Of a DNA stretch of 64,000 nucleotides, positions 26,104-36,297 are shown one piece after another. Below the pieces are notes generated by a model, which saw only the letters and a list, made by a program, of their open reading frames with translations, searched no databases and was not told where the DNA came from. Each line of letters begins with the position of its first letter. Position 1 is the stretch's first letter. The position numbers and the translations under genes are program-made. The stretch is from Bradyrhizobium sp. WSM1417. GTDB lineage: Bacteria > Pseudomonadota > Alphaproteobacteria > Rhizobiales > Xanthobacteraceae. Where the stretch lies: assembly GCF_000515415.1 (NCBI RefSeq), contig NZ_KI911783.1, positions 6,807,831-6,871,830 on the forward strand, written 5' to 3'.

Positions 26104-27659
26104 GCCTGTTCACCGATCCGCGCTGGGGCGAGGCGCTGGGGCATTTGCCCGACTATCTCGGCAACCACGTCCGGGTGAGTCTCGCCGCACTCGCGCTCGG
26201 CCTGATCATCAGCCTGCCGCTGGCGATCCTGACGCGCAACCGCCCCACGCCGCGCGCCGTCCTGCTCGCGCTCGCCAGCATCGTGCAGACGGTGCCCGGG
26301 CTGGCGCTGCTCGCGCTGTTCTATCCGCTCCTGCTGCTCGCGGCCTCGGTGACGCTGGCCTGGTTCGGCGTCTCCTTCTCCGCTTTCGGCTTCCTGCCGG
26401 CGATGCTGGCGCTGGCGCTCTATTCGATGCTGCCGGTGCTGCGCAATGGCATCACCGGCCTCAACGGCATCGATCCCGCGCTGATCGAGGCTGCGAAAGG
26501 CGTCGGAATGACCGCACGGCAGTCGCTGGTGATGGTTGAACTGCCGCTGGCCCTCCCCGTGATGATGGCTGGCATCCGTACCGCCGCAGTGTGGGTGATC
26601 GGCACTGCGACGCTGTCGACCCCGATCGGGCAGACCAGCCTCGGCAATTACATCTTTGCCGGGCTCCAGACCCAGAACTGGGTGTTCGTGCTGTTCGGCT
26701 GCTTTGCCTCCGCCCTGCTGGCGCTCGCCGTCGATCAACTGCTCGGGCTGATCGAGAGCGGCCTGCGCCGGCGCAGCCGCGTGCGTACGGCGCTTGGCGC
26801 GGCCGGGATCGCCGCACTGGTCGCCGCAACATTGGTGCCGACGATGGGGCGCTCGACACAGAGCTATGTCGTCGGCGCCAAGACGTTTGCGGAGCAATAT
26901 GTGCTGTCGGCGCTGATGCGGGACCGGCTGCAGGCCGCCGGTCTTTCCGCCGTCGCACGATCCGGTCTCGGCTCGAGCGTGATCTTCGAGGCGTTGAGGG
27001 CCGGCGATATCGATCTCTACGTCGATTATTCCGGCACGCTCTGGGCCAATCAGCTTCACCGCACGGACATCAAGCCGCGCGCGGAGCTGTTGGCGGAGCT
27101 GCAGACGACGCTTGCGAAGGAGAGCATCACCCTGCTCGGCGAGCTCGGTTTCGAGAATGCCTATGCGCTGGTGATCCCGAAGAAGCGCGCCGAGGCGCTC
27201 GGCATCCGCACTATCGCCGATCTCGCCGCGCATGCGTCGACGCTGTCGATCGCCGGCGATTATGAGTTCTTCTCGCGACCCGAATGGGCGGCGCTGCAAA
27301 AGGCCTATGGCCTCTCGTTCCGCGCCCAGCGACAGATGCAGCCGGACTTCATGTATGCGGCGGTCGCCAGCGGCGAGGTCGATGTCATCGCGGGCTACAC
27401 CAGCGACGGGCTGATCGCAAAATATGATCTCGTTGCGCTCGACGATCCCAGGCACGCGATCCCGCCTTACGATGCCATCCTGCTGCTGGCCCCGAAGCGC
27501 GCCGGCGACGAGCGGCTACAGGCCGCGCTGAAACCGCTGCTCGGCAAGATCGACATCGCCACGATGCGCGAAGCGAATTTGCGGGCGGCCGGCAACGATG
27601 CGAATTCGTCGCCGGATGCAGTGGCGAAATGGCTGTGGGCGAAGGTGGGTGGGCGGTAG
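26100..27659 (+). CDS. osmoprotectant ABC transporter permease/substrate-binding fusion
   Basis: A 519-aa fusion. Residues 1 to about 235 form an OpuCB-like permease with about six helices (coupling loop LIEAAKGVGMTARQSLVMVELPLALPVMMAGIRTA). After a final helix (about 240-258) the protein continues as an OpuAC/ProX-type binding domain (VVGAKTFAEQYVLSALMRDRL, then DIDLYVDYSGTLW and GEVDVIAGYTSDGLIAKY). Such fusions display the binding domain on the outer face of the membrane, so no free binding protein is needed. Typical ligands are glycine betaine, choline or related compounds. It is translationally coupled to the ATPase. Confidence 0.92.
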   Translation: MSLFTDPRWGEALGHLPDYLGNHVRVSLAALALGLIISLPLAILTRNRPTPRAVLLALASIVQTVPGLALLALFYPLLLLAASVTLAWFGVSFSAFGFLPAMLALALYSMLPVLRNGITGLNGIDPALIEAAKGVGMTARQSLVMVELPLALPVMMAGIRTAAVWVIGTATLSTPIGQTSLGNYIFAGLQTQNWVFVLFGCFASALLALAVDQLLGLIESGLRRRSRVRTALGAAGIAALVAATLVPTMGRSTQSYVVGAKTFAEQYVLSALMRDRLQAAGLSAVARSGLGSSVIFEALRAGDIDLYVDYSGTLWANQLHRTDIKPRAELLAELQTTLAKESITLLGELGFENAYALVIPKKRAEALGIRTIADLAAHASTLSIAGDYEFFSRPEWAALQKAYGLSFRAQRQMQPDFMYAAVASGEVDVIAGYTSDGLIAKYDLVALDDPRHAIPPYDAILLLAPKRAGDERLQAALKPLLGKIDIATMREANLRAAGNDANSSPDAVAKWLWAKVGGR

Positions 27660-27664
27660 GCCGG

Positions 27665-29377
27665 CTACAGCCCCCTGATCATCCCCGCATTGATCAGCAG
27701 CCGGTTCAACCGGCGCGCCTCGGCGCCGTCCTTGCAGCCGTAGAAGATGCCCTTGCAGCGGAGCATGATCTCCTTCTGCTCGGCGAAGGACGGATCGAGC
27801 GGGATGCCGGCAGCTTCCTGGATGACCAATGGCAGATACGGACCATCGACCGTGTCCATCACGGCCTCGCTCTTCACCGGCTCGAAATTGACGGCGTCGA
27901 TCGCGTAATAGGTCGCGTAGAGGCGCGGATCGTAGGCGTCGAGCTTTTTGCCGATTGCACCCTCGTCGAGCCCGGGCTCGAGGATACCGGGCGCAAACTC
28001 GGGCTGATGGTCGCCATAGCGCACGATCAGGAAAGGCTCGCCGGGAAAATTCTTCTTCAAGCCCGCGAGGAAAGCCTTGTACTGCTCGGCGCTCATCGCC
28101 TGCCGGCGCAGATATTCGTCGATGGACGGCACATTGCCCGGTGCGCGCCAGTTCGGCAGCAGATCCGGGCGGAAGCGCGTCTCCCAGGGGAAATGATTGG
28201 CGCCGAGATAGATGAAGGTGAACAGCGGCTTGTTCGGCGTTCGCTCACCCATCAGCCGGAGCGCCTTGTCGTAGAAGAAGCTATCCGGCTCGACATCCTT
28301 GGCGCCGAGATCCTTGGAGTCGAGGAAGCGTTCGATGCCGGCCGTCATCTGAAAGCTGCGCGCGGCCATGAAGCCGCCATTGGCGGGGTAGAGCGACATC
28401 GTGTCGTAGCCGCAGCGGCGCAGCGCCAGCGGCAGGCCGCGCTCGACACGGCCTGTTGCAATGCGCGTCACGAAATAGGCGAAGCGGCCGAACGAGCGCG
28501 ACGACAACCCCGCGAGCACGTTGTATTCGGTGAACCAGCTCGGCCCGCCATTGCTCTCGGCCAGAAACGCGCGCTCCTTGCCGTCCCAGGATTTGAAATG
28601 GCTGCCGTAGCCCGGCGGCACCTTGATGCCCTGCGCGGCGCGGATGTCGAAGCTCGATTCATCATGGACCATGATGATGTTCGGCCGCCGGCCGGCGGGA
28701 TGGCAGGCATCGACCAGCGGCATGTTGAGCCGTTCGTTGGTCGAAGCGGCCGACTCCATGAAGCCGTATTGCGCGAAGTCGGAGACCGCGCTGACGCCCG
28801 AGCGGAAGAACTTGGAGAGATAGCCGTCGTCATAATAGCCGCGCCAGGCCTCGTCCGGATGATAGAGCGAATAGCCGACCAGCGCGGCGAGGCAGGCGAG
28901 CTTGCAGGCGAGTGCCGGTAGCCTACGGATGCGGAAAGGGTCGAGCCACCACAGCGCATACATCAGCGGCAGCGTGACGAGGCCGGCCCCGATCACCGAC
29001 CAGCGCAAATTCGGGAAGATCGTGAACAGGAACGCCACCGTGTCGCGATCGATCATCATCAGGTCGATGAAGTTGACCGTCATCTGCACGACGTCGTGCT
29101 TCAGCCGCGACAGCAGCACCAGGACCACGACCATGGTCAGCGACAGCGCACCCGAGAGCGCCGGCCGCCGCAGCAGCGCGATCCAGAAGAAATTGAGGAT
29201 GCCCCAGGCCAGCACGAAGGAGAGCCGTGCGCCGAAATCCGTCTCGGTCTCGTACATCAGCACGAGCGCCGCGAGATGCGGCGCCGCAACCGCGAGCAGC
29301 CGCCAGATACCGAGCGCGGCGACGCTCGCCAGCACAGCGGTCGTGGCAGAAGGACCTGGATTGGGCGCGGACGCCAT
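27665..29377 (-). CDS. LTA synthase-like sulfatase-family phosphotransferase, membrane-bound
   Basis: Protein of about 570 aa. An N-terminal part with about five membrane helices is followed by a periplasmic alkaline-phosphatase-superfamily domain. Landmarks are IIMVHDESSFDIR (nucleophile region), FIYLGANHFPWETRF and LIVRYGDHQPEF (metal-binding C-terminal motif). Members transfer phosphoglycerol, phosphoethanolamine or similar groups to lipids or glycans. The ATG at 29377 fits the start of the first helix, but its ribosome-binding site is weak and GTG four codons upstream is possible. A PHO-box-like sequence lies about 90 bases upstream. It is convergent with the osmoprotectant fusion gene, 5 bases apart. 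Confidence 0.82.
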   Translation of the reverse strand: MASAPNPGPSATTAVLASVAALGIWRLLAVAAPHLAALVLMYETETDFGARLSFVLAWGILNFFWIALLRRPALSGALSLTMVVVLVLLSRLKHDVVQMTVNFIDLMMIDRDTVAFLFTIFPNLRWSVIGAGLVTLPLMYALWWLDPFRIRRLPALACKLACLAALVGYSLYHPDEAWRGYYDDGYLSKFFRSGVSAVSDFAQYGFMESAASTNERLNMPLVDACHPAGRRPNIIMVHDESSFDIRAAQGIKVPPGYGSHFKSWDGKERAFLAESNGGPSWFTEYNVLAGLSSRSFGRFAYFVTRIATGRVERGLPLALRRCGYDTMSLYPANGGFMAARSFQMTAGIERFLDSKDLGAKDVEPDSFFYDKALRLMGERTPNKPLFTFIYLGANHFPWETRFRPDLLPNWRAPGNVPSIDEYLRRQAMSAEQYKAFLAGLKKNFPGEPFLIVRYGDHQPEFAPGILEPGLDEGAIGKKLDAYDPRLYATYYAIDAVNFEPVKSEAVMDTVDGPYLPLVIQEAAGIPLDPSFAEQKEIMLRCKGIFYGCKDGAEARRLNRLLINAGMIRGL

Positions 29378-29465
29378 CGACGACACGCAACTGCTGGTCC
29401 GGCACGGTGATGCCGAGCCGGCTGACCGGGCCTGCGGCGTTCGGCGCAGCCGGAAGGCCTGCACC

Positions 29466-29483
29466 GTGTCATAAAACTGTAAT
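29466..29483 (+). promoter_or_regulatory. PHO-box-like sequence upstream of the LTA synthase-like gene
   Basis: GTGTCATAAAACTGTAAT contains two TGT(C/A)AT-like repeats with PHO-box spacing, matching the known CTGTCATAAATCTGTAAC-type consensus at most positions. It reads on the plus strand, opposite to the downstream gene, which weakens the case. Confidence 0.4.
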
Positions 29484-29610
29484 TGAACGGTCACCGACAA
29501 GCAACGCGTGGCGCGATCCGACCTTCGCTTAATGTTAGCGGAAGCCGATCGGTCTTCGCGCCCAATTCGTCCAGCCAGAGCGATCCCGCAGTGCAGAACC
29601 GACTTGGCGG

Positions 29611-29901
29611 CTAGTCGAGGCCCTCGACGCTGACCAGGCGGGCAGAACTGCAAGCGTCCCGGACCGCTTTGAGTCCCTGGTAGGTCGCGCCTGTGTAGAA
29701 CGCCTCCCAGGCGGCGACGGACGGGAATTCCAGCAGAACGATCCTGCGGGGCTGCCAGTCTCCCTCGTAGACCTTGTGGGCGCCCCCTCGCGTCAGATAT
29801 CTGGCTCCAGCGGCCTCCAGGGCGGGCTTCACGCCCAACATGAAGCTTTGGTACTGCTGCAAATCCCTGATCTCGACGTCGAAAATCACATAAGCCGGCA
29901 T
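29611..29901 (-). CDS. DUF1330 domain protein
   Basis: Small protein of 96 aa with a ferredoxin-like dimeric alpha/beta-barrel fold. The family start MPAYVIFDVEIRD and the motif RIVLLEFPSVAAWEAFY are clear. Function of DUF1330 proteins is unknown; members occur as stand-alone cytoplasmic proteins. ATG at 29901 is set by family alignment. It is transcribed between the LTA-synthase-like gene and the SDR, on the same strand, 62 bases after the SDR stop. Confidence 0.88.
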   Translation of the reverse strand: MPAYVIFDVEIRDLQQYQSFMLGVKPALEAAGARYLTRGGAHKVYEGDWQPRRIVLLEFPSVAAWEAFYTGATYQGLKAVRDACSSARLVSVEGLD

Positions 29902-29963
29902 CTCAAGACGCTCCCACGATCGGAAATCGATCACCTGTCTGGCAATGGTCTCACCTCGGAGGC

Positions 29964-30815
29964 TCAGCCCTGCGGCAGCAGCCCGAGCCGCTTGGCGATG
30001 ATACGGTCGACCACACGCTTGGGCAGCGCGGCCGTCATCAAATGTCGCATCCGGTCCGGCGTGATCTGGTAGCGAACCTTGGGCCTCTCGGCGGTGAGCG
30101 CCTCGAAAACGACCTCGGCGATCCGCTCGGCCGGCAGCCCGGTCTCGCCGAGCTTCATCATGAACGCCATGACCTTGTTCAGCGCCGGCAGATAAGGCGA
30201 GTTCTGGTAGACCGAGAGATCGATCTGCTCGGCCTTGCCCCAGATCGGCGTCTTGACTGCGCCGGGGGCGACGATGATGACGTCAATGCCGAACAGCATC
30301 AATTCGCGCCGCAAGCTTTCCGATAAGCCTTCGATGGCATGCTTGGAAGTGCAGTATGGAGCCAACAACGGATTGCCGTTCTTGCCTGCGACCGAGCTGA
30401 TCATCACGATCCGTCCCTTCGGCCCCTTCAGCGACGGATCGGCGCCGAGCAGCGGCCCGAAAGCCTGCGTCGCGATGACCGGGCCGATGACGTTGATGTC
30501 CATCTGCCGGCGGAAGTCGTCGGCCGACAGTTCGAGCACGGGACCGGCGACCGCGACGCCGGCGTTGTTGACGAGACCGGCCAGCGTCTCGCCGCCCAGC
30601 GCCTCGCGGACTTTTCGCGCAGCCGCGAGGACCGCCGCCTCGTCGGTGACGTCGAACAGCAGCGGCGTGAAGTTCGCACCGAATTCACCCGTGAGCCGGT
30701 CCGCATCGGCCTGCTTGCGGACACTACCGAAAACACGATGGCCGCGCCCGAGCAGGAACTTCGCAATGGCCCAGCCAATGCCGGTGGACGCGCCGGTGAC
30801 GACGACGGATCGCAT
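29964..30815 (-). CDS. short-chain dehydrogenase/reductase
   Basis: Classical SDR of 283 aa. The NAD(P)-binding motif is TGASTGIG near the N-terminus, the NNAG motif is intact (GLVNNAGVAVAG), and the catalytic Ser and YxxxK are in VMISSVAGKNGNPLLAPYCTSKHAIEGL. Arg in SVRKQ after the second strand suggests NADP preference. The C-terminal extension (GKAEQ...LLPQG) is typical of SDRs acting on steroid- or retinol-like compounds, but the substrate is not known. ATG at 30815 is preceded by GGGGGGAAAAGACC. Confidence 0.9.
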   Translation of the reverse strand: MRSVVVTGASTGIGWAIAKFLLGRGHRVFGSVRKQADADRLTGEFGANFTPLLFDVTDEAAVLAAARKVREALGGETLAGLVNNAGVAVAGPVLELSADDFRRQMDINVIGPVIATQAFGPLLGADPSLKGPKGRIVMISSVAGKNGNPLLAPYCTSKHAIEGLSESLRRELMLFGIDVIIVAPGAVKTPIWGKAEQIDLSVYQNSPYLPALNKVMAFMMKLGETGLPAERIAEVVFEALTAERPKVRYQITPDRMRHLMTAALPKRVVDRIIAKRLGLLPQG

Positions 30816-31151
30816 GGTCTTTTCCCCCCGAAGAGCTCCCGCGATCATGCAGTGGAAAGGTGCCGCGGCGCAATGCCGTCCACCGCTCAAGGAGACGCCG
30901 CCGATGTCAGTTTTTAAGTTGAAGGCAGGTGCGAATGTCGCGACGTGAGATCGACTGCAACGTGAAGATATGGATGAAGAGCCGAATCTTTGACTCTGAA
31001 GACGCTCGGCTTTTGAGGATCGGGAGCTTCTGAGAAATTCCGAAAAACAACGCGAGACGAAGAATGTGGTTTAAGCGTCAGTTCTTCGTGCTCAGGGAGC
31101 ACTTCAGCTCGCGAAGAATTTGAATGAGGCAGCAATGCTTCGCGCGAGACG

Positions 31152-31184
31152 AAAAGAGCGAGACCGCTGGTTGCGATCTCGCTC
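31152..31184 (-). terminator. terminator-like hairpin downstream of ilvC
   Basis: GAGCGAGA (31156-31163) pairs with TCTCGCTC (31177-31184), an 8-bp stem; on the minus strand it is followed by TTTTC (31155-31151). It lies about 110 bases after the ilvC stop in the correct orientation. Confidence 0.6.
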
Positions 31185-31250
31185 GAATATAGCCGCGAAA
31201 GATTTAAGAATTGGTTTGGCAAGCGAAGCTTGTGTTTTCGCTCGCGTGTC

Positions 31251-31281
31251 CGGATGCGGCGTAACCGATACGCCGCATCCG
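31251..31281. terminator. 13-bp perfect hairpin just after ilvC
   Basis: A 13-bp perfect inverted repeat with a 5-nt loop (31251-31263 with 31269-31281, core GGATGCGGCGTA) begins 13 bases after the ilvC stop. No U-tract follows, so it may stabilise the mRNA 3' end or act with the next hairpin. Confidence 0.6.
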
Positions 31282-31293
31282 AACGGCCGCGAC

Positions 31294-32358
<1,065 letters not shown>

Positions 32359-32456
32359 TTATCAGGTCTCGGATGGTGAAATTTGCGGATTTCGGGGGCT
32401 GTCTAGAGCATTTTCGGCCCCCTGGGAAACCCGTTTCTGCATGGAAAGCTCGGGCA

Positions 32457-33059
32457 TCATGCATCCATGACGACGGGATAGAGGGACGCCAGCAGCAGGA
32501 TCGCCATCAGGATATTGAAGGCGCGGACCAGCCGCACGGAGGTTAGGACGGGCCGCAGTGCTGTGCCGAAGAAGGCCCAGACGACCGTCGAGACCGTGCC
32601 CACGAGCAGGCTGATCAAGGTCTGGATCGCGATGTTGAGCGGGAATTTGGCGATCGCTGCATAGGCGGTGATGGTGCCGATCACGATCACCCAGCCTTTT
32701 GCGTTGATCCATTGGAACATGGCGGCACCCAGGAAGGTCATCGGGCCGCGGCCGTCTCCCTCGCCCGGCTTCGCCGGACCCGAGAAAGCGATCACGGCGG
32801 CCAGGTAGATCAAGTAGGCGGCGCCGGCGTATTTCAAAATAGTCTGCAGGATCGGATAGGCCAGGAACACGGTGCCGAGCCCGAGGCCGACCGCTGCAAT
32901 CATGAAGGCGAAGCCGATGACGACGCCGGCGATGTGCGGAATCGTGCGCCGGAAGCCATAAGTCAGCCCCGAGGACAGCAACATGATGTTGTTCGGCCCA
33001 GGCGTGAAATACATCACGGCCATGAAGGCGAGGAAGGCATACAGCAGCGACTGGGACAT
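32457..33059 (-). CDS. LysE family translocator
   Basis: Membrane protein of 200 aa with about six helices. The LysE/RhtB family core is clear: YFTPGPNNIMLLSSGLTYGFRRTIPHIAGVVIGF at the N-terminus and YLIYLAAVIAF in the middle. The family exports amino acids. The ATG at 33059 lies two bases after the EamA stop; a GTG two codons earlier is possible. Its position between ilv genes suggests export of branched-chain or related amino acids, which is inference. Confidence 0.88.
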   Translation of the reverse strand: MSQSLLYAFLAFMAVMYFTPGPNNIMLLSSGLTYGFRRTIPHIAGVVIGFAFMIAAVGLGLGTVFLAYPILQTILKYAGAAYLIYLAAVIAFSGPAKPGEGDGRGPMTFLGAAMFQWINAKGWVIVIGTITAYAAIAKFPLNIAIQTLISLLVGTVSTVVWAFFGTALRPVLTSVRLVRAFNILMAILLLASLYPVVMDA

Positions 33060-33061
33060 GC

Positions 33062-33955
33062 TCACCTCACGCGGCCTTCGGCTGCGGTTCTTGGTAACGC
33101 CTCGGGGCGTTTCGCCAGCACCATCACCGCGATACCGCCGATCACGGTGAGCATGCCGGCGAGGCGCAGCGGGCCGAACCGCTCGCCGAACACGATGCTG
33201 GACGCGGCCGAGCCGACGAACGGCACCAGCAGCGCGAACGGCACCACCTGCGCAGGGGGATAGTCACGCAGCAGCCGACCCCACAGCCAATAGGCGATGC
33301 TGGTGGAGATGCCGCCGATCAACAGCAGGCAAATGAGGCCGGTGAGCGACATGTGGATCAGCGACTGCCAGGTCGGCGTCGGTCCGTTGACGATCAGCGT
33401 GAGCGCGAACAGCGGCACCGCGGTGGCCAGGCACAACCAGGCGAACAGATCGAACATCGGCACGCCGCGGGCGCCGCGCAGCAAGATATTGCCGACCGCA
33501 AAGCTGACCGGCGCGATCATCAGCACGGCGAAGGCACCGATGCTGAAATCATAGCCGACAGTACCGCAGATCATCAAAAGGCCGACGGCTGCGATGCCGA
33601 TACCCAGCGTCTGCACCGGCGTCGGCCGCTCGCCGAATGCGATCGCGGCAAAGCCGATCGTGAACAGCGCCTGGCTCTGCACGACGACGCTGGTCAGCCC
33701 CACCGGCACGCCATGAGCGATGCCATAGGCCTGGCTCAGAAATTGGCCGAGAAAGAGCGTGAAGCTGATCGCGATCAGGAGCGGCCAGGCGACTTTCGGC
33801 TTGCGAATGAACAGACACGGGACCGCGGCAATGGTGAAGCGCATCGCCGTCATCAGCTCCGGCGAAAATTCGTCGAGCGCGATCCGGCTCGCCACGAAGG
33901 CAAGCCCCCAGATGACCGCCACCAGGATGGCGATGAGGATGTCGGCCGGCTTCAT
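33062..33955 (-). CDS. EamA/DMT family transporter
   Basis: Membrane protein of 297 aa with ten helices in two EamA repeats. Features: AVIWGLAFVASRIALDEFSPELMTAMRF at the N-terminus, the centre VGLTSVVVQSQALFTIGFAAIAFGERP, and the C-terminal LLVPFVGSAASSIVFGERFGPLRLAGMLTVIGG. DMT exporters transport amino acids or metabolites outward. It is directly coupled to the LysE-type gene downstream. Substrate unknown. Confidence 0.9.
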   Translation of the reverse strand: MKPADILIAILVAVIWGLAFVASRIALDEFSPELMTAMRFTIAAVPCLFIRKPKVAWPLLIAISFTLFLGQFLSQAYGIAHGVPVGLTSVVVQSQALFTIGFAAIAFGERPTPVQTLGIGIAAVGLLMICGTVGYDFSIGAFAVLMIAPVSFAVGNILLRGARGVPMFDLFAWLCLATAVPLFALTLIVNGPTPTWQSLIHMSLTGLICLLLIGGISTSIAYWLWGRLLRDYPPAQVVPFALLVPFVGSAASSIVFGERFGPLRLAGMLTVIGGIAVMVLAKRPEALPRTAAEGRVR

Positions 33956-34024
33956 TGTCGTTCCCGGTTCTGCCCTGTCGTGCAGCCCTGTTTGTTGTTC
34001 TGGTCGAGCCTTGCTCGCCGGCCG

Positions 34025-34714
34025 TCACGTGGAAGAATTGGGTTTCCGCAGCAGATAAGTGCCGTGCATCGGGGCGTGATAATCGGCCGAGACCATCGTG
34101 AAGCCGACGTCGGTCAGCATCCGCTCCATGACCCAGCCAAAAGTGGAATACTCGTCGCGCATGTGGGTGACGACGCTTTCACGCGGCACATCGTGGTTCT
34201 TGATCTCGAAGTCGGCCCATTGATCGACGTCGCGCTCGAGCGCATCGGGCATCGAGGCGTAGACGATGTCGCGCAAATAGAAGGTGGCACCGGGCTTGAG
34301 CGCGCGATAGATCCGCGACATCGCCACCGCCTTCCAGAAATCCGGCAGATGGTGCAGCGTGAACTCGCTGACGATGAGGTCATAGGATTCCGGCCGGTAG
34401 GCGAAGCTGAGCAGGCCGGCGGACTGCGTGCGCACGGGCGCCTTGCGGTCGCGCGCGTAGATCTCGGCGAGAGCCAGCATCGCGGGCGAGATGTCGATAG
34501 CGTCGACCTCGGCGCCCATCAGCGCCGCCTCGGTCGCAAGCACGCCGTTGCCGCAACCGATGTCGGCGATGCGCCAGCCGCGCTGGACGCCGAGCATTTT
34601 CAGCGCGGCGCGCGCGCGTAGATCGGCATCGTCATGACTGTCGTAGATCGAGGCCACTGCAGGCCCGATCCCCATCCGGTTCCGCTCGTTGTAATACCAG
34701 TCGCGCGCCAGCAT
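34025..34714 (-). CDS. class I SAM-dependent methyltransferase
   Basis: Methyltransferase of 229 aa. Motif I is ADIGCGNGVLATEAA, the acidic residue after strand 2 is in VDAIDISPAML, and motif IV is YDLIVSEFTLHHLPDFWKAV. Motif post-I to VI spacing fits ubiE/small-molecule types. The N-terminus YYNERNRMGIGPAVASIYDSHDDAD is characteristic but I cannot tie it to a substrate. It starts three bases after the ilvN stop and is probably co-transcribed with it. Confidence 0.88.
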   Translation of the reverse strand: MLARDWYYNERNRMGIGPAVASIYDSHDDADLRARAALKMLGVQRGWRIADIGCGNGVLATEAALMGAEVDAIDISPAMLALAEIYARDRKAPVRTQSAGLLSFAYRPESYDLIVSEFTLHHLPDFWKAVAMSRIYRALKPGATFYLRDIVYASMPDALERDVDQWADFEIKNHDVPRESVVTHMRDEYSTFGWVMERMLTDVGFTMVSADYHAPMHGTYLLRKPNSST

Positions 34715-34717
34715 GGC

Positions 34718-35260
34718 TCACATTCCTTCAGGCCCGCGACCAATCGCGGCAACACCGGTGCGCGACACTTCGACGAGGCCAAGCGGACGCATCAGGTCGA
34801 TAAACTGATTGATCTTGTCGGTGTTGCCTGTGATCTCGAACACAAAACTCTCGGTGGTGGCGTCGATCACGCGGGCGCGGAACGCGTCCGCCAGCCGCAG
34901 CGCCTCGACGCGATGCTCGCCCTCTCCGCGCACCTTGACCATTGCAAGCTCGCGCTCGATCGAGCGTTTCGTCAGCGTCATGTCGACGACGCGATACACA
35001 GGGATCATGCGGTCGAGCTGATGCTTGATCTGCTCGATCACCATCGGCGTACCCGTGGTGACGATGGTGATGCGCGAGAGATGCTTCTGGCTCTCGGTCT
35101 CGGAGACCGTGAGGCTCTCGATGTTGTAGCCGCGCCCCGAGAACAGGCCGATGACGCGCGCGAGCACGCCGGGCTCGTTCTGCACGAGCACCGAAAGCGT
35201 GTGCGTCTCGTTCGGATCGTGGCGTTCCTCGATGAAATAGGCGGATGCGGGCTGGTTCAT
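34718..35260 (-). CDS. ilvN: acetolactate synthase small (regulatory) subunit
   Basis: Regulatory subunit of 180 aa. The ACT domain occupies residues about 15-90 (THTLSVLVQNEPGVLARVIGLFSGRGYNIESLTV), followed by the C-terminal regulatory domain (VDATTESFVFEITGNTDKINQFIDLM). It binds valine and controls IlvB. ATG at 35260 follows AGGGGACGACA; the longer upstream frame is not used. It is separated from ilvB by the dehydratase gene and a palindromic repeat. In many rhizobia ilvN (ilvH) is near ilvB and ilvC, as here. Confidence 0.96.
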   Translation of the reverse strand: MNQPASAYFIEERHDPNETHTLSVLVQNEPGVLARVIGLFSGRGYNIESLTVSETESQKHLSRITIVTTGTPMVIEQIKHQLDRMIPVYRVVDMTLTKRSIERELAMVKVRGEGEHRVEALRLADAFRARVIDATTESFVFEITGNTDKINQFIDLMRPLGLVEVSRTGVAAIGRGPEGM

Positions 35261-35283
35261 TGTCGTCCCCTTTATTCTCATCG

Positions 35284-36267
35284 TCACGCCGTCGCCCGAT
35301 GAGCGACCGGCGCATCCGTCCCGACCCAACCGCGGAACAGATCGAAATCGATATTGCCGCCGGACAGCACTAGACCGACGCGCTTGTCCTGTAGCTTGGT
35401 CTTTTCCTGAAGCGCCGCAGCGAGCGCGGCGGCGCCGGCGCCTTCGGCGAGATTGTGCGTGTCGATCCAGAGCGCATGGATCGCGAGCGCGATCTCATCG
35501 TCCGTCACCTGGACGATACGCGAGGCGCCCTTGAGGATGACCGCGAGCGCTTCCGGATCGGGAATCCGCGTCGCCATGCCATCCGCGAGCGTGTTGCTGG
35601 TCTCGGTGGTCACGACATGACCGGCCGCGAACGACAGCGCGTAGGACGGCGCCTCGGTCGATTGCACGCCGACGACCTCGGTCTTCAGGCCGAGCAGATC
35701 GCGCGCCATGATACAGCCGCAGATCCCCGAGCCCTGCCCGATCGGCACATAGAGGATGTCGAGATCGGGCGCGGCCCGGAGCAATTCGAGCGCATAGGTC
35801 GCCACGCCCAGCACCAGGTCCGTATGGAACGACGGCACCATGTGCAGCCCGGCGAACTGCGCGTGGCGCCCGGCTTCCTCGCGTGCGGCCTGAAAGTCCT
35901 CGCCGTGCTCGACGAGTTCGGCGCCGAATGCCTTCATCGCACGGTTCTTCTCGACCGAATTGCCGCGCGGCACATAGATCACGGCAGGCACGCCATGGCG
36001 GCTCGCCGCAAAGGCGAGGCTCTGGCCATGATTGCCACGCGTCGCCGAGATGATGCCCGGAATGTTCGGCCGTTCGCGCTTCAGCCGATCGAGATAGACC
36101 AACCCGCCGCGCACCTTGAAGGCGCCCGTCGGCGTGTGATTCTCGTGCTTGACCACGACCTGCGTGCCGAGCCGCTGGCTGAGCAGCGGCCAGGCGTGCG
36201 CCGGCGTCGGCGGCACCGCCTGCCCCACGATCGCATGCGCGCGTTCGAGCTCGTTCAGGTCGAACAT
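35284..36267 (-). CDS. threonine dehydratase-like PLP enzyme, no regulatory domain
   Basis: Fold-type II PLP enzyme of 327 aa. The PLP lysine is Lys51 in PTGAFKVRGG. Phosphate-binding region reads GQGSGICG where Gly-rich GGGGL is usual, and the C-terminal GGNIDFDLF is intact. The protein resembles catabolic or short threonine/serine dehydratases, with no ACT-like regulatory domain. Its place between ilvB and ilvN suggests it could supply 2-oxobutyrate for isoleucine synthesis; serine/threonine racemase or other ammonia-lyase activity is an alternative. GTG/ATG start: ATG at 36267. Confidence 0.85.
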   Translation of the reverse strand: MFDLNELERAHAIVGQAVPPTPAHAWPLLSQRLGTQVVVKHENHTPTGAFKVRGGLVYLDRLKRERPNIPGIISATRGNHGQSLAFAASRHGVPAVIYVPRGNSVEKNRAMKAFGAELVEHGEDFQAAREEAGRHAQFAGLHMVPSFHTDLVLGVATYALELLRAAPDLDILYVPIGQGSGICGCIMARDLLGLKTEVVGVQSTEAPSYALSFAAGHVVTTETSNTLADGMATRIPDPEALAVILKGASRIVQVTDDEIALAIHALWIDTHNLAEGAGAAALAAALQEKTKLQDKRVGLVLSGGNIDFDLFRGWVGTDAPVAHRATA

Positions 36268-36297
36268 TTCACCTTCTCATCGATCCATCTCTCGCGA

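Larger units (their letters stand above)
30816..31293. other. 478-base intergenic region, AT-richer than its surroundings
   Basis: No supportable gene. It includes two hairpins downstream of ilvC (listed separately) and an AT-richer stretch (30900-31230) with repeated GCGAAG/CTTCGC words. An open minus-strand frame across 30914-31222 lacks a good start and recognisable content. The SDR promoter probably lies at the 30.82-30.95 kb end. Confidence 0.5.

Noticed and set aside
26022..27455. 477-codon minus-strand frame opposite the osmoprotectant transporter fusion
   Set aside because: Shadow of a clear permease/binding-protein gene.
30914..31222. 102-codon minus-strand frame in the ilvC-SDR spacer
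   Set aside because: No good start, covers a terminator-like hairpin, no family resemblance.
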